DNA of 64,000 nt from JALYOC01 sp036675345 (GTDB taxonomy: Bacteria; Myxococcota; Myxococcia; Myxococcales; Myxococcaceae), in the NCBI GenBank assembly GCA_036675345.1, contig JAKFFE010000032.1:210205-274204 (forward strand), written 5' to 3'. Shown in pieces: positions 25,134 through 33,736 of the stretch. Both the position numbers and the translations under genes were made by a program. A model generated the notes under the pieces. It saw only the letters and a program-made list of their open reading frames with translations, did no database searches and was not told the DNA's origin. Each line of letters begins with the position of its first letter. Position 1 is the stretch's first letter.

Positions 25134-27022
25134 GGATCACTCCCGCTCACGAAGCTGCTTTGCGACCACCGCGCCGTCTCGAACACCGAGGAGCGCATCC
25201 CCACGAAGATCGGCCACAGGAACATCGCCCCCAGCGCCAGCCCGAACCACAGCAGCCGGGGCGAATCGCTGACCAGGGTCAGCGACCAGCTCCGGGCCCG
25301 CGAGTTCTGGAACACCGGCTGGGTGCGCAGCACGTACCGTCCGGGGGGAATCACCGCCAGGTACTCCACGTCCCGGGTATTGCCTTCGGTCCAGTAGCCT
25401 TCGGAGGAGGTCCCGGACCAGTACTCGGTCTCCAGGTAGAACGACACCACCTCCCCGGTCTCCTCGTTGACCAGGTCTCCCTCCAACCCCAGCCAATCGT
25501 TGGTCAGCCCCTGGGCGGCGAAGTCCACCTTCACGTTCCCCCGCTGCTTGATCTCGAAGGGCTCCGAGAACCGCAGCAGCGCCGGGCTGTTGGCGGGCAG
25601 CGTGGGATCCACGGTGGCGGTGTCGGTGAACACCACCTCCTCCGCCGCCAGCAGCTTCAGCCCCAGGAAGGCCAGGATCAGGAGCCCCGCGTAGATCACC
25701 GCCCAGTTGATCGCCGGGCCCACCTGATGGGGGTTGGGCTGGGCGGGGCCCACGTTGCTCTGCGCGGGGACGTGGATCCCGAAGGCGGCCTTCACCTCCT
25801 CCCGGGTCAGATAGGTGCCCTGGCTGTAGGAGAGCTCCTGGGCGGTGCGCTCCTCGCTGATCAGCCGCGGCGGGGCGATGTACTCCACCCCGTAGGCGGC
25901 ATCCCCCTCGTTGATCTCCCAGTAGAACTCCCCCACCACGTACTCGGTGATCGCGGTGGCGGCGCCGAAGCGCTTGTAGGTCTCCTTCTCGAACTCGATC
26001 GCCCCCGAGGGCAGCGGGGTGAGATCCCCGGCGGCCACGCCCTGCAGGAAGGTCCAGTGGCCGGAGGACTCCACCAGCCAGGCGAACCCGGCCTCGCGCT
26101 GGAAGAGCAGGTACTCGTGCCACGGGTAGCGGATCCCCTCCTCCACCGAGTAGCGCCGCAGAAAGCCGATCGCGGTCCACTCCACCCCCTGCAGCTTCCC
26201 CCTGGTGCCCAGCGGGACGTCCGGCTCGAAGGGCGGCTTCTGCAAGACCTGGAGGAAGGAGAGCTTTCCGGAGGAGACGTCCAGCAGCGCGCCGCAGTAG
26301 GGGCAGGCCACCCGGCGGGTGCGATCCGGCGCCCGCAGCTCCAGCGGTCCGTTGCACTCGGTGCAGCGCGCGTCCAGCAGCTCCGCCCGCTTCACCCGCG
26401 GACGCAACGCGCCGGGGTCGATGCTCAGCGCCGCCAGCGCCACCCGGGTGCCCAGGAACACCTCCGGGCCCGAGTCGTGGGTGCCGAAGTCCAGGGTGGC
26501 GAACAGCCCCTTGGCCCCGGTGAGGTCCGCGTAGGACAGCTGGCCCTGGGGATCCACGTCCGAGGGCAGCTGCCCCGCCGCGCCCACGGTGCGCGCGTGC
26601 GCCAGCTCCTCGATCACGAAGCGGCGATCGTGGATCGGGTACTCCTGGCCCACCGAGAGCTGATCCAGCCGGGTCTCGGGGTGCTGATCGACGTAGTGGG
26701 AGAGGTGCAGCGCCCCCTCCGACTCGGAGAGCCAGGCCACCTTGCCGGAGTCGAACTCCAGCGCCCACTCGTCCCAGGGGGCGCCGCCGCGATCCTTCTG
26801 CAGATGGCCGACGATCCGGAACCCGTCCCCGCGATAGGCGCCCTGCACCCCCAGCTGGAAGGGGGTGTCGGTGTCCACGATCGCTCCCACCTTGCCGTGG
26901 TTCTCCAGCGCCCTCCCGCGGCGGGCCACCACCGTCTGGCAGTGCGCGCAGACCACCACCAGGGCAGTCCCGGCGGTAAAGGCGATCGGCGCGCCACAGG
27001 AGGGACAGGCTCCTTCGGTCAC
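25130..27022 (-). CDS. Double DUF4178 protein with two zinc ribbons and membrane spans
   Basis: 630 residues. Zinc ribbon 1 has C6, C9, C25 and C28 and precedes a DUF4178 copy at about 50-170. Zinc ribbon 2 has C220, C223, C240 and C243 and precedes a second DUF4178 copy at about 270-390 (GTRGKLQGVEWTAIGFLRR). A membrane span at about 440-458 leads to an extracytoplasmic beta-rich domain. A last hydrophobic segment near 596-614 (LLWFGLALGAMFLWPIFVG) completes the topology. The ribbon-plus-DUF unit is duplicated. DUF4178 proteins accompany DUF350 and spermidine synthase genes in other bacteria, but their role is not known. It overlaps speD by 4 nt. Confidence 0.87.
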   Translation of the reverse strand: MTEGACPSCGAPIAFTAGTALVVVCAHCQTVVARRGRALENHGKVGAIVDTDTPFQLGVQGAYRGDGFRIVGHLQKDRGGAPWDEWALEFDSGKVAWLSESEGALHLSHYVDQHPETRLDQLSVGQEYPIHDRRFVIEELAHARTVGAAGQLPSDVDPQGQLSYADLTGAKGLFATLDFGTHDSGPEVFLGTRVALAALSIDPGALRPRVKRAELLDARCTECNGPLELRAPDRTRRVACPYCGALLDVSSGKLSFLQVLQKPPFEPDVPLGTRGKLQGVEWTAIGFLRRYSVEEGIRYPWHEYLLFQREAGFAWLVESSGHWTFLQGVAAGDLTPLPSGAIEFEKETYKRFGAATAITEYVVGEFYWEINEGDAAYGVEYIAPPRLISEERTAQELSYSQGTYLTREEVKAAFGIHVPAQSNVGPAQPNPHQVGPAINWAVIYAGLLILAFLGLKLLAAEEVVFTDTATVDPTLPANSPALLRFSEPFEIKQRGNVKVDFAAQGLTNDWLGLEGDLVNEETGEVVSFYLETEYWSGTSSEGYWTEGNTRDVEYLAVIPPGRYVLRTQPVFQNSRARSWSLTLVSDSPRLLWFGLALGAMFLWPIFVGMRSSVFETARWSQSSFVSGSDP

Positions 27023-27402
27023 CGCGCGCTCCCCCGGGGCAGCTCACGCACCGTGCAGGAGCTGGCGCCCAGCTGCCGGGTCAGCACCGCGCCAAAGTCC
27101 GCCGGGGTGCGCGGGCGGCAACAGTAGACGTTGAGCGCGGCGAACCCATGCTCGGGGAAGGTGTGGATCGTCAGGTGGGACTCGGAGAGCAGGGCCAGCC
27201 CGGTCACCCCTCCGGGCGCGGGGAAGCGGTGCCACTGGGGGGTCCCCAGGACCTGGAGCCCCATCGTCACCACCAGCTCCTCGAACACCGCGGCCAGCGC
27301 CCCCGGATCGCGCAGGAGATCCGGATCACAGCCTTCAGCGTCGATCACCCACTCCTGCCCGGTCGTCAGCGCGCGTTCCTCCCCACCGCTCCAAGGACCC
27401 AC
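27019..27402 (-). CDS. speD: S-adenosylmethionine decarboxylase proenzyme SpeD
   Basis: 127 residues, the size of the short bacterial/archaeal class. It makes decarboxylated SAM, the aminopropyl donor for polyamines. The self-cleavage site is SES at 73-75: cleavage before Ser75 yields the pyruvoyl group. The catalytic His (H80, five residues on) and Cys (C95, twenty residues on) keep the spacing of the Thermotoga enzyme. VIDAEGCDPDLL at 19-30 is the usual N-terminal strand. The start is uncertain: GTG at 27402 is used here; GGGGAGGA lies closer to a CTG at 27369, which would give a 116-residue protein. It heads the six-gene operon and overlaps the next gene by 4 nt. Confidence 0.9.
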   Translation of the reverse strand: MGPWSGGEERALTTGQEWVIDAEGCDPDLLRDPGALAAVFEELVVTMGLQVLGTPQWHRFPAPGGVTGLALLSESHLTIHTFPEHGFAALNVYCCRPRTPADFGAVLTRQLGASSCTVRELPRGSAR

Positions 27403-27580
27403 ATCATACGGATCAAGCGGGCGGGTGCGATCTGCAATGCGGGCCGCGGGTCGGCGCTGACCGCGGCGGTGGGTTGACCGGCGCGATGCCTGGCCAAGGG
27501 GCTGATCTTGCTTGCGGCTGGGGTGGGCACAACCGGTGCACAGGGCCGCCCCGGTCCCGCCGGTCGTGGAAATCGTGAAC

Positions 27581-30500
27581 ATGCCCTCCGTCCCGCTTCG
27601 CCTCCCGTCCTTGCTGAGCACCCTGCTTCCCCTGGTGCTGGTGGCCTGCACCCAGCCTTCGGCTCCCCAGCCGGGGAGGGCGCGGTCCGCGGTCAGCGCC
27701 TCCGGGATGGTGCTCCACAGCCAGTCCTTCGAGCAGGGCCTGGAGGGGTGGACGGCGCAGACCCTCTCCGGGAACGGGTCCTGGCAGGTGCTGACGCATC
27801 CGGAAACCCTTTCCATCAGCGAGGCGCTCAATCCGTTTGCGGTGACCCTGGCGGACGATGGGCGGCACCTGCCCGCCCCAGATGGGGTGAGCGTGGCCAG
27901 GTTCGGGGACGCCACCGGGACGTACATCGGCAGCGACTACGGCCCCCAGGAGCCGAAGGGTGGTGGCTCGTCCACCACTCGCCAGGCGGGCACCCTGACC
28001 TCGCCGTCGATCTCACTGACCGAGATCAGCTTCGCCCAGCTGGAGTTCGCCAGCTGGTGGGAGATCGAGGGCAGCGCCGGCGCCGACTACGACCTGATGA
28101 CGGTGCTGCTGTCGGTCAACGGCGGACCGTTCCAGTTCCTGGGCAACCTGAACCCCGGGTTCGTGGTCCAGCAGCCGGGAGAGGCCGCCTACAGCTCGGG
28201 CGGGCCGGGGGCGCCGCCGGCACTTCGCCACTACCTCTTCGATCTCTCGCCCTACGTGGGCTCAGAGATCCGGGTGCAGTTCCAGTTCGACTCCGTGGAC
28301 CAGAGCTACAACGCCTTCCGCGGGCTCACCGTGGACAACGTGCGGATCACCGGCAGCTATGACGTCTCCGGGCCGGTGCTGTTCGCGGTCCAGCCGTCGG
28401 TGGCGATCGGCGGGGACTCGATCGCGCTTGGCGGCGCGAACCTCCACCAGGGCGCGACCTTCTACGTGGGCGCCCAGCAGATCTTCCCCTTCCAGCTGAC
28501 CCAATTCGGCGCGGAGCACGTGGTCTTCTCGCTCCCCACCCTGACCCCGGGCCTGTACGACGTCCGGGTGATCAACCCGGACGGGCGGGAGTTCACCCTC
28601 CCCGTCTCACTGGAGTACGCCGGCGCCGCCTCTCCCACCGTCACCAGCATCAGCCCCGACTCGGCCTCGGCGGGCAGCGCCCAGGCAGTCTCGATCAGCG
28701 GAACCCACTTCCAGCCCGGCGCCGTGGTCCTGGTCGGTTCGGTGCCGGCCGGGTCGGCCGTGGTCCACAGCGCGGAGTTGATCACCGTCACCCTGCCCGG
28801 CCTGGAGGCCGGAACGCACAACGTCACCGTCCGCAACGAGAACGGACAGAGCGGGACCCTCTACGCCGCGTACACGGTGACCGCCCAGAGCGCCCAGTCC
28901 ACCGTCACCACCCTGCTGTCCAGCGCCAACCCTTCGGTGGAGAACGGCCCGGTTGTCTTCACCGCCGTGCTCACCCCCGCCATCTCCGAGGGGACCGTCC
29001 AGTTCCTGGTAGCGGGCACTCCGTTTGGCGCACCGGTCGCGGTCTCCGAGGGGATGGCGGTCAGCCTTCCCTATCCCTTCTCCGGCGGGGGCTACGCGAT
29101 CACCGCCCAGTACTCGGGCACCCCGGGCTTCACCGCCTCCTTCGGAGCGGTGTTCCAGGAAGTCGACTTCATCCCGGTGGCAAACGACCTGCTCCTGACC
29201 ACCGGGGAGGACCAGTCGCTGCAGTTCCAGCTGGAGGGGACCGATGGGGACGAAGACCTGCTGACCTACCGGGTGCTCACCCAGCCCGAAGCGGGCCTCC
29301 TGATCGGGGAGCCGCCGTCCATGACCTATCTCCCGGCGCCGGACTTCTTCGGCCAGGTCAGCTTCACCTACCAGGTCAACGATGGGCGGTCCGACTCCCG
29401 GGTGGCCACGGTCACGCTCGTGGTGGAGGAGAGCAATGATCCCCCGGTGGCGGACTCCCAGTCGGTGAGCACCGCGGAGGACACCGCCCGGACGATCGTG
29501 GTCACCGCCTCGGACGTGGAAGAGAACCCGCTGAACTGGACCCTGGTCACCCCGCCGATGTTCGGCACCCTCTCTGGCGAGCTGCCGGAGGTGACCTACA
29601 CCCCGTCGGCGAACTTCAACGGTCAGGACAGCTTCCAGGTGCAGGCCAATGAGAAGTACGCCTCGTCCAACCTGGCCACGGTGTCGATCACCGTCACCCC
29701 GGTCAACGACGCGCCGGTGGCCCACGCCCAGTCCCGGACTACCGAGGAGGACACCGGGCAGGACCTGATCCTCACCGGGGAGGATCTGGACTCCCTGCCT
29801 GTGGTGCTGGACCTGTTCCGTGCCGGGCCGTCCCTGGCGCTGGGGATGGCCGCCTCACCGCTGAGTTTCACCGTGATCACCCTGCCCTCCCACGGCACCC
29901 TCACCGGGGTGGCCCCGCAGCTGCGCTACCAGCCGGACCCCCACTTCCACGGCGAGGACAGCTTCACCTTCCGGGTAAGCGACGGCGAGCTGGACTCCCC
30001 GGCGGTCACGGTCGACCTCAGCGTGACGCCGATCAACGACGCCCCGGTGGTGGACTCCCAGGCGGTGAGCACCGAAGAGGACACCGCCCGGACGATCGGC
30101 CTCACCGCCACGGACATCGAAGGGAGCCCGTTGACCTGGGTGGTGGTCACCCCGCCGATGTTCGGTACCCTCTCCGGCGAGCTGCCGGAGGTGACCTACA
30201 CCCCGAACGCGCACTTCAACGGCCAGGACAGCTTCCAGGTGCAGGCCAACGAGACCGACGCCCCGTCCAACGTGGCCACGGTGTCGATCACCGTCACCCC
30301 GGTCAACGACGCGCCTGTGGCCCACGCTCAGTCCCAGACCACCGATGAGGACACCGGGCTGGATCTGCTCCTCACCGGCGAGGATCTGGATGCACCGCCT
30401 CCCACGCTGATCCCGGACCTCACCGGCAAGTCGGCTGGCACCGCCCTTCGGTTCGTCGGCGCTTCGCTGACCTTCACCGTGATCACCCCGCCCACCCACG

Positions 30501-33500
30501 GCTCCCTCACCGGCGAGCCCCCGCAGTTGAGGTATCAGCCGGACGCCGACTTCCATGGCGAGGACAGCTTCACCTTCCGGGTGAACGACGGCGCCCTGGA
30601 CTCCCCCGAGGCCACCGTCACCCTCAACGTCTCCCCGATCAACGACGCCCCGCTGGCCAGCGCGTTGTCCCTCTCCCTGGATGAGGACGTCGCCACCGCG
30701 GTGACCCTGGGCGGCAGCGACGTGGACCAGGATCCGCTGGAGTGGTCGGTGCTCACCCAGCCCGAGCACGGCACCCTCACCGGCACCGCGCCGGAGCTGA
30801 CCTACACCCCGCATCCCGACTTCCACGGCGAGGACAGCTTCACCTACGCCACCGGCGACGGCGCCCTGGAGTCCGAGGTGGCCACCGTCTCGCTGCTGGT
30901 CCAGAGCGTCAACGATGCTCCCCGCGCGCCGAAGCAGGAGGTGCCCACCGAGGAGGACCTGGCGGTGGCGATCACCCTCCGTGGCTCCGACACCGAGGAG
31001 GATGCCCTCACTTTCCAGGTGGTGGACGGGCCCTCGCACGGCACCCTCTCGGGCGAGGCCCCGGAGCTGACCTACACCCCGGCCGCCGACTTCCACGGCG
31101 AGGACCGCTTCACCTACAAGTCCCACGACGGACAGGTGGACTCGGCGCCGGGAGCCATCCTGATCAGCGTGTCGCCGATCAACGATGCCCCGGTGGCCAC
31201 CGCCCGCTCGGCCAGCACCGAAGAGGACGGCCAGGTGGACGTCACCCTCTCCGGCACCGACGTGGATGGGGACCCGCTGACCTACAGCGTGTTCGCCGCC
31301 CCCGCGCACGGCACCCTCAGCGGGACGCCTCCCGAGCTGATCTACACCCCGTACCCGGACTTCACCGGCGCGGACAGCTTCACCTTCCAGGCCCACGACG
31401 GTGAGGCGGACTCGGCCCCGGCCACCGTCGCCCTCACCGTGGGTCCGATCAACGACGCCCCGGTGGCCGAGGCCAGCGCGGTGATCACCAACGAGGACAC
31501 CGCGGCGGAGTTCACCCTGCAAGCGCAGGACATCGACGGGGACGCGCTGACGTGGACGGTGCTTACCGCCCCCCAGCACGGCACCCTCTCCGGCACCGCT
31601 CCCCATCTCACCTTCCAGCCCACGGACGACTTCCACGGCGAGGACAGCTTCACCTTCCAGGTGAACGACGGCCTGGCGGACTCGAATGTGGTGACGGTGT
31701 CGGTGGGCATCTCCAGCATCGATGACGCTCCGGTGGCCAATGCCCAGGCCATCACCCTCACCGAGGACATGGCCACCACCCTGACCCTGCAGGGGTCGGA
31801 CACCGAGGGCGCGGTGCTCAGCTACACCGTGATCACGGGCCCGGCCCACGGCACCCTCTCCGGGGAGGCACCGCACCTCACCTACCGGCCGGTCTCCGAC
31901 TATCAGGGCGAGGACAGCTTCACCTTCCGGGTGACCGCGGAGGGGATGGACTCCCAGCCGGCCACGGTGGGGATCACCGTCGGCGCCAGCGAGGATCTGC
32001 TGGGCGGCGGTGGACTGGGCTGTTCGTCCACCCCGGGTGGGTTCGGGGCCTGGATGCTGCTGGCCCTGGGCGGGCTGCTGTTCCGCCGCGGCCGCGCGAT
32101 TCCCCGGTCGGTGGGGGCGCTGGGAGCAGTGGCCCTGCTGCTGACCGTCCCGGTGGCGCGCGCGCAGACCGCCTTGCCCTCACTGGAGGTGGAGGCGCTG
32201 CGGCTCAACGCCGGCGCCGCCGACGGCCTGGTGAGCGGCTCCGGACTGCTGCTGGAGCAGGGGGCCTTGCGCCTCTCGCTCACCGGTCACCACGAGCGGG
32301 ATCCGCTGGTGTATTTCCGCAACGGCCAACGGGTGGGCGCGATCGTCGCCAACCGGGCCTCGGCGCACCTGGCGGTGGCCTGGGCGCCGTTGCAATGGCT
32401 GGAGGTGGGAGCGCAGTTGCCGGTGGTGCTGATGCAGACCGGCGACGATCTCTCCCAGCACGGGCTGGGGAGCCCGGACCCGACCACCGTGGGGACCTCG
32501 CTGCTGCAGGCGCGCGCCGCGCTCTGGCAACAGAACCGCGGAGGCCTGTTCGACCTGGCCCTGGGTCTGGGCGTGCAGTTCCCGTTGGGCGGGCTGGGCG
32601 CGGTGGCCAGCGAGCCGGGGCTGTTGGGCCAGGTGGAGGCCGGTTACGCGCCGACCTCGTGGTTGCGGATGGGCGGACAGCTGGGCCTGTCCCTGCGCCC
32701 CTCCAGCACCTTCGACGGTCAGTCGCTGCGTCGCAGCGCCGTGGAGGGCGCCCTGTTGGTGCACACCGTCGGCCAGGGGCTGCGGGGTGAGCTGTCCTGG
32801 CACACCGCCCTGCCCACCGAGGGCGGGCCACTGCGCAACGAGGTGTTTGCCGGCGCGCGCCTCCCCCTGGGCAAGTGGGTGGAGATCTACGGGCTGGGAG
32901 GGATCGGACTGGGCTCCGCGCCCGGCACGCCGGCCTACCGGATCCTGGCCGGAGCGGCGTTCCGGATCGGACCCAAGCCCACCGCCCAGGTGATCGCCCC
33001 GGCGCCCGCACCGGACTGCGCCGCCCAGCCGCAGGCCTGCCCGCTGGCAGATCTGGATGGCGACGGGGTGTCCAACGCCGTCGACCAGTGCCCCTCGCTG
33101 AGCGGGTTGGCCACCCACCAGGGTTGCGCCGCCCCGGAGGCGCCGGCGGTGGTGGCCGCTCCCGTCTGTTCGACTACCCCGGGCTCCGCGCCCACCGATC
33201 ACTGCCCGGCGGTGCCGCTGGATGACGCGGCGCTGGCCGCGATCCACGCGAAGCTGACCGAGGAGCTCAAGGTGGGGCAGTTGTTCCAGGTGTCCAGCGC
33301 CCGGCTGACCCCGGAGTTCCTGTCGTCGCTGGAGCGTCTGGCGGCGCTGATCAATGCGCACCCGGAGATCCAGCAACTGCGGATCGAGGGACACACCGAC
33401 GCCAGCGGCCAGGCCGCGAGGAACCTGGCGTTGTCCCAGGCCCGGGCCCAGGCGGTCCGCGACCAGCTGATCTCCCTGGGGCTGGACCCGTCCCGGCTGG

Positions 33501-33622
33501 AGGCGGTGGGCTTCGGCGCCCAGCGTCCGGTGGCCTCCAACGCCACCGCCGAGGGCCGGGAGGCCAACCGCCGGGTGGAGGTCATCCTCCAGTTGGCGAA
33601 GGAGCCGGCGCCGGCCTCGTAG
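27581..33622 (+). CDS. Giant surface lipoprotein: IPT/Ig domains, ten tandem-95 repeats, MYXO-CTERM segment, OmpA-family C-terminus
   Basis: 2013 residues from ATG 27581, which gives a lipoprotein signal ending LPLVLVAC. Domains in order: a jelly-roll-like domain (~45-265), two IPT/TIG and one Ig-like domain (~265-530), and ten ~90-110 residue cadherin-like tandem-95 repeats (532 to ~1470), each ending near DSFTFxVNDG...VND. At ~1478-1508 GLGCSST, a hydrophobic stretch and RRGR form a MYXO-CTERM signal. A second signal-like segment (LGAVALLLTVPVARAQ) leads to an outer-membrane beta-barrel-like region, a calcium-type DLDGDGVSNAVDQCP repeat and an OmpA domain (~1900-2005, GHTDASG and NRRVEV) that binds peptidoglycan. 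It could be two fused genes; a GTG at 32111 could start the OmpA part alone. Confidence 0.88.
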   Translation: MPSVPLRLPSLLSTLLPLVLVACTQPSAPQPGRARSAVSASGMVLHSQSFEQGLEGWTAQTLSGNGSWQVLTHPETLSISEALNPFAVTLADDGRHLPAPDGVSVARFGDATGTYIGSDYGPQEPKGGGSSTTRQAGTLTSPSISLTEISFAQLEFASWWEIEGSAGADYDLMTVLLSVNGGPFQFLGNLNPGFVVQQPGEAAYSSGGPGAPPALRHYLFDLSPYVGSEIRVQFQFDSVDQSYNAFRGLTVDNVRITGSYDVSGPVLFAVQPSVAIGGDSIALGGANLHQGATFYVGAQQIFPFQLTQFGAEHVVFSLPTLTPGLYDVRVINPDGREFTLPVSLEYAGAASPTVTSISPDSASAGSAQAVSISGTHFQPGAVVLVGSVPAGSAVVHSAELITVTLPGLEAGTHNVTVRNENGQSGTLYAAYTVTAQSAQSTVTTLLSSANPSVENGPVVFTAVLTPAISEGTVQFLVAGTPFGAPVAVSEGMAVSLPYPFSGGGYAITAQYSGTPGFTASFGAVFQEVDFIPVANDLLLTTGEDQSLQFQLEGTDGDEDLLTYRVLTQPEAGLLIGEPPSMTYLPAPDFFGQVSFTYQVNDGRSDSRVATVTLVVEESNDPPVADSQSVSTAEDTARTIVVTASDVEENPLNWTLVTPPMFGTLSGELPEVTYTPSANFNGQDSFQVQANEKYASSNLATVSITVTPVNDAPVAHAQSRTTEEDTGQDLILTGEDLDSLPVVLDLFRAGPSLALGMAASPLSFTVITLPSHGTLTGVAPQLRYQPDPHFHGEDSFTFRVSDGELDSPAVTVDLSVTPINDAPVVDSQAVSTEEDTARTIGLTATDIEGSPLTWVVVTPPMFGTLSGELPEVTYTPNAHFNGQDSFQVQANETDAPSNVATVSITVTPVNDAPVAHAQSQTTDEDTGLDLLLTGEDLDAPPPTLIPDLTGKSAGTALRFVGASLTFTVITPPTHGSLTGEPPQLRYQPDADFHGEDSFTFRVNDGALDSPEATVTLNVSPINDAPLASALSLSLDEDVATAVTLGGSDVDQDPLEWSVLTQPEHGTLTGTAPELTYTPHPDFHGEDSFTYATGDGALESEVATVSLLVQSVNDAPRAPKQEVPTEEDLAVAITLRGSDTEEDALTFQVVDGPSHGTLSGEAPELTYTPAADFHGEDRFTYKSHDGQVDSAPGAILISVSPINDAPVATARSASTEEDGQVDVTLSGTDVDGDPLTYSVFAAPAHGTLSGTPPELIYTPYPDFTGADSFTFQAHDGEADSAPATVALTVGPINDAPVAEASAVITNEDTAAEFTLQAQDIDGDALTWTVLTAPQHGTLSGTAPHLTFQPTDDFHGEDSFTFQVNDGLADSNVVTVSVGISSIDDAPVANAQAITLTEDMATTLTLQGSDTEGAVLSYTVITGPAHGTLSGEAPHLTYRPVSDYQGEDSFTFRVTAEGMDSQPATVGITVGASEDLLGGGGLGCSSTPGGFGAWMLLALGGLLFRRGRAIPRSVGALGAVALLLTVPVARAQTALPSLEVEALRLNAGAADGLVSGSGLLLEQGALRLSLTGHHERDPLVYFRNGQRVGAIVANRASAHLAVAWAPLQWLEVGAQLPVVLMQTGDDLSQHGLGSPDPTTVGTSLLQARAALWQQNRGGLFDLALGLGVQFPLGGLGAVASEPGLLGQVEAGYAPTSWLRMGGQLGLSLRPSSTFDGQSLRRSAVEGALLVHTVGQGLRGELSWHTALPTEGGPLRNEVFAGARLPLGKWVEIYGLGGIGLGSAPGTPAYRILAGAAFRIGPKPTAQVIAPAPAPDCAAQPQACPLADLDGDGVSNAVDQCPSLSGLATHQGCAAPEAPAVVAAPVCSTTPGSAPTDHCPAVPLDDAALAAIHAKLTEELKVGQLFQVSSARLTPEFLSSLERLAALINAHPEIQQLRIEGHTDASGQAARNLALSQARAQAVRDQLISLGLDPSRLEAVGFGAQRPVASNATAEGREANRRVEVILQLAKEPAPAS
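29174..31989 (+). repeat. Ten tandem-95 (cadherin-like) repeat units
   Basis: Units begin at 29174, 29441, 29711, 30041, 30311, 30647, 30917, 31187, 31457 and 31727. Each encodes the frame VxSxSxTxEDTxxxxxLxxxDxxxxxL, HGTLSGxxPxLxYxPxxDFHGEDSF and VTPINDAPV. Units 3 and 5 are longer because they carry an insert before the HGTL motif. Units 2+3 (600 nt) and 4+5 (606 nt) are much closer to each other than to the rest, which shows a recent duplication of a two-unit block. Confidence 0.85.
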
Positions 33623-33702
33623 GCTGCTCGGTCACCGACTCCACTGCCCCGCCGCTGAACGCTCCTCCCGAGCGGCTGGCGGCGGGTCGACTGTTTCCAA
33701 AA

Positions 33703-33721
33703 CCTCGGCGCATCGCCGAGG
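33703..33721 (-). terminator. Terminator of the carboxylase gene
   Basis: CCTCGGCG, a CAT/ATG loop and CGCCGAGG make a perfect 8-bp hairpin. On the minus strand it is followed by TTTTGG, as in an intrinsic terminator. It lies in the 114-nt gap where the giant surface-protein gene and the carboxylase gene converge, so it may serve both directions. Confidence 0.6.
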
Positions 33722-33736
33722 CACCGAATCGGATGG

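Noticed and set aside
29855..31876. A long open frame on the strand opposite the repeat array
   Set aside because: It mirrors the tandem repeats of the real gene, has a low-complexity Gly/Arg/Val composition and no ribosome site. Similar frames opposite most genes are products of the high GC content.
29174..31989. Possible CRISPR array because of regularly spaced repeats
   Set aside because: The repeats are ~270-bp protein-coding units with a continuous frame; there are no short identical repeats with unique spacers and no cas genes.
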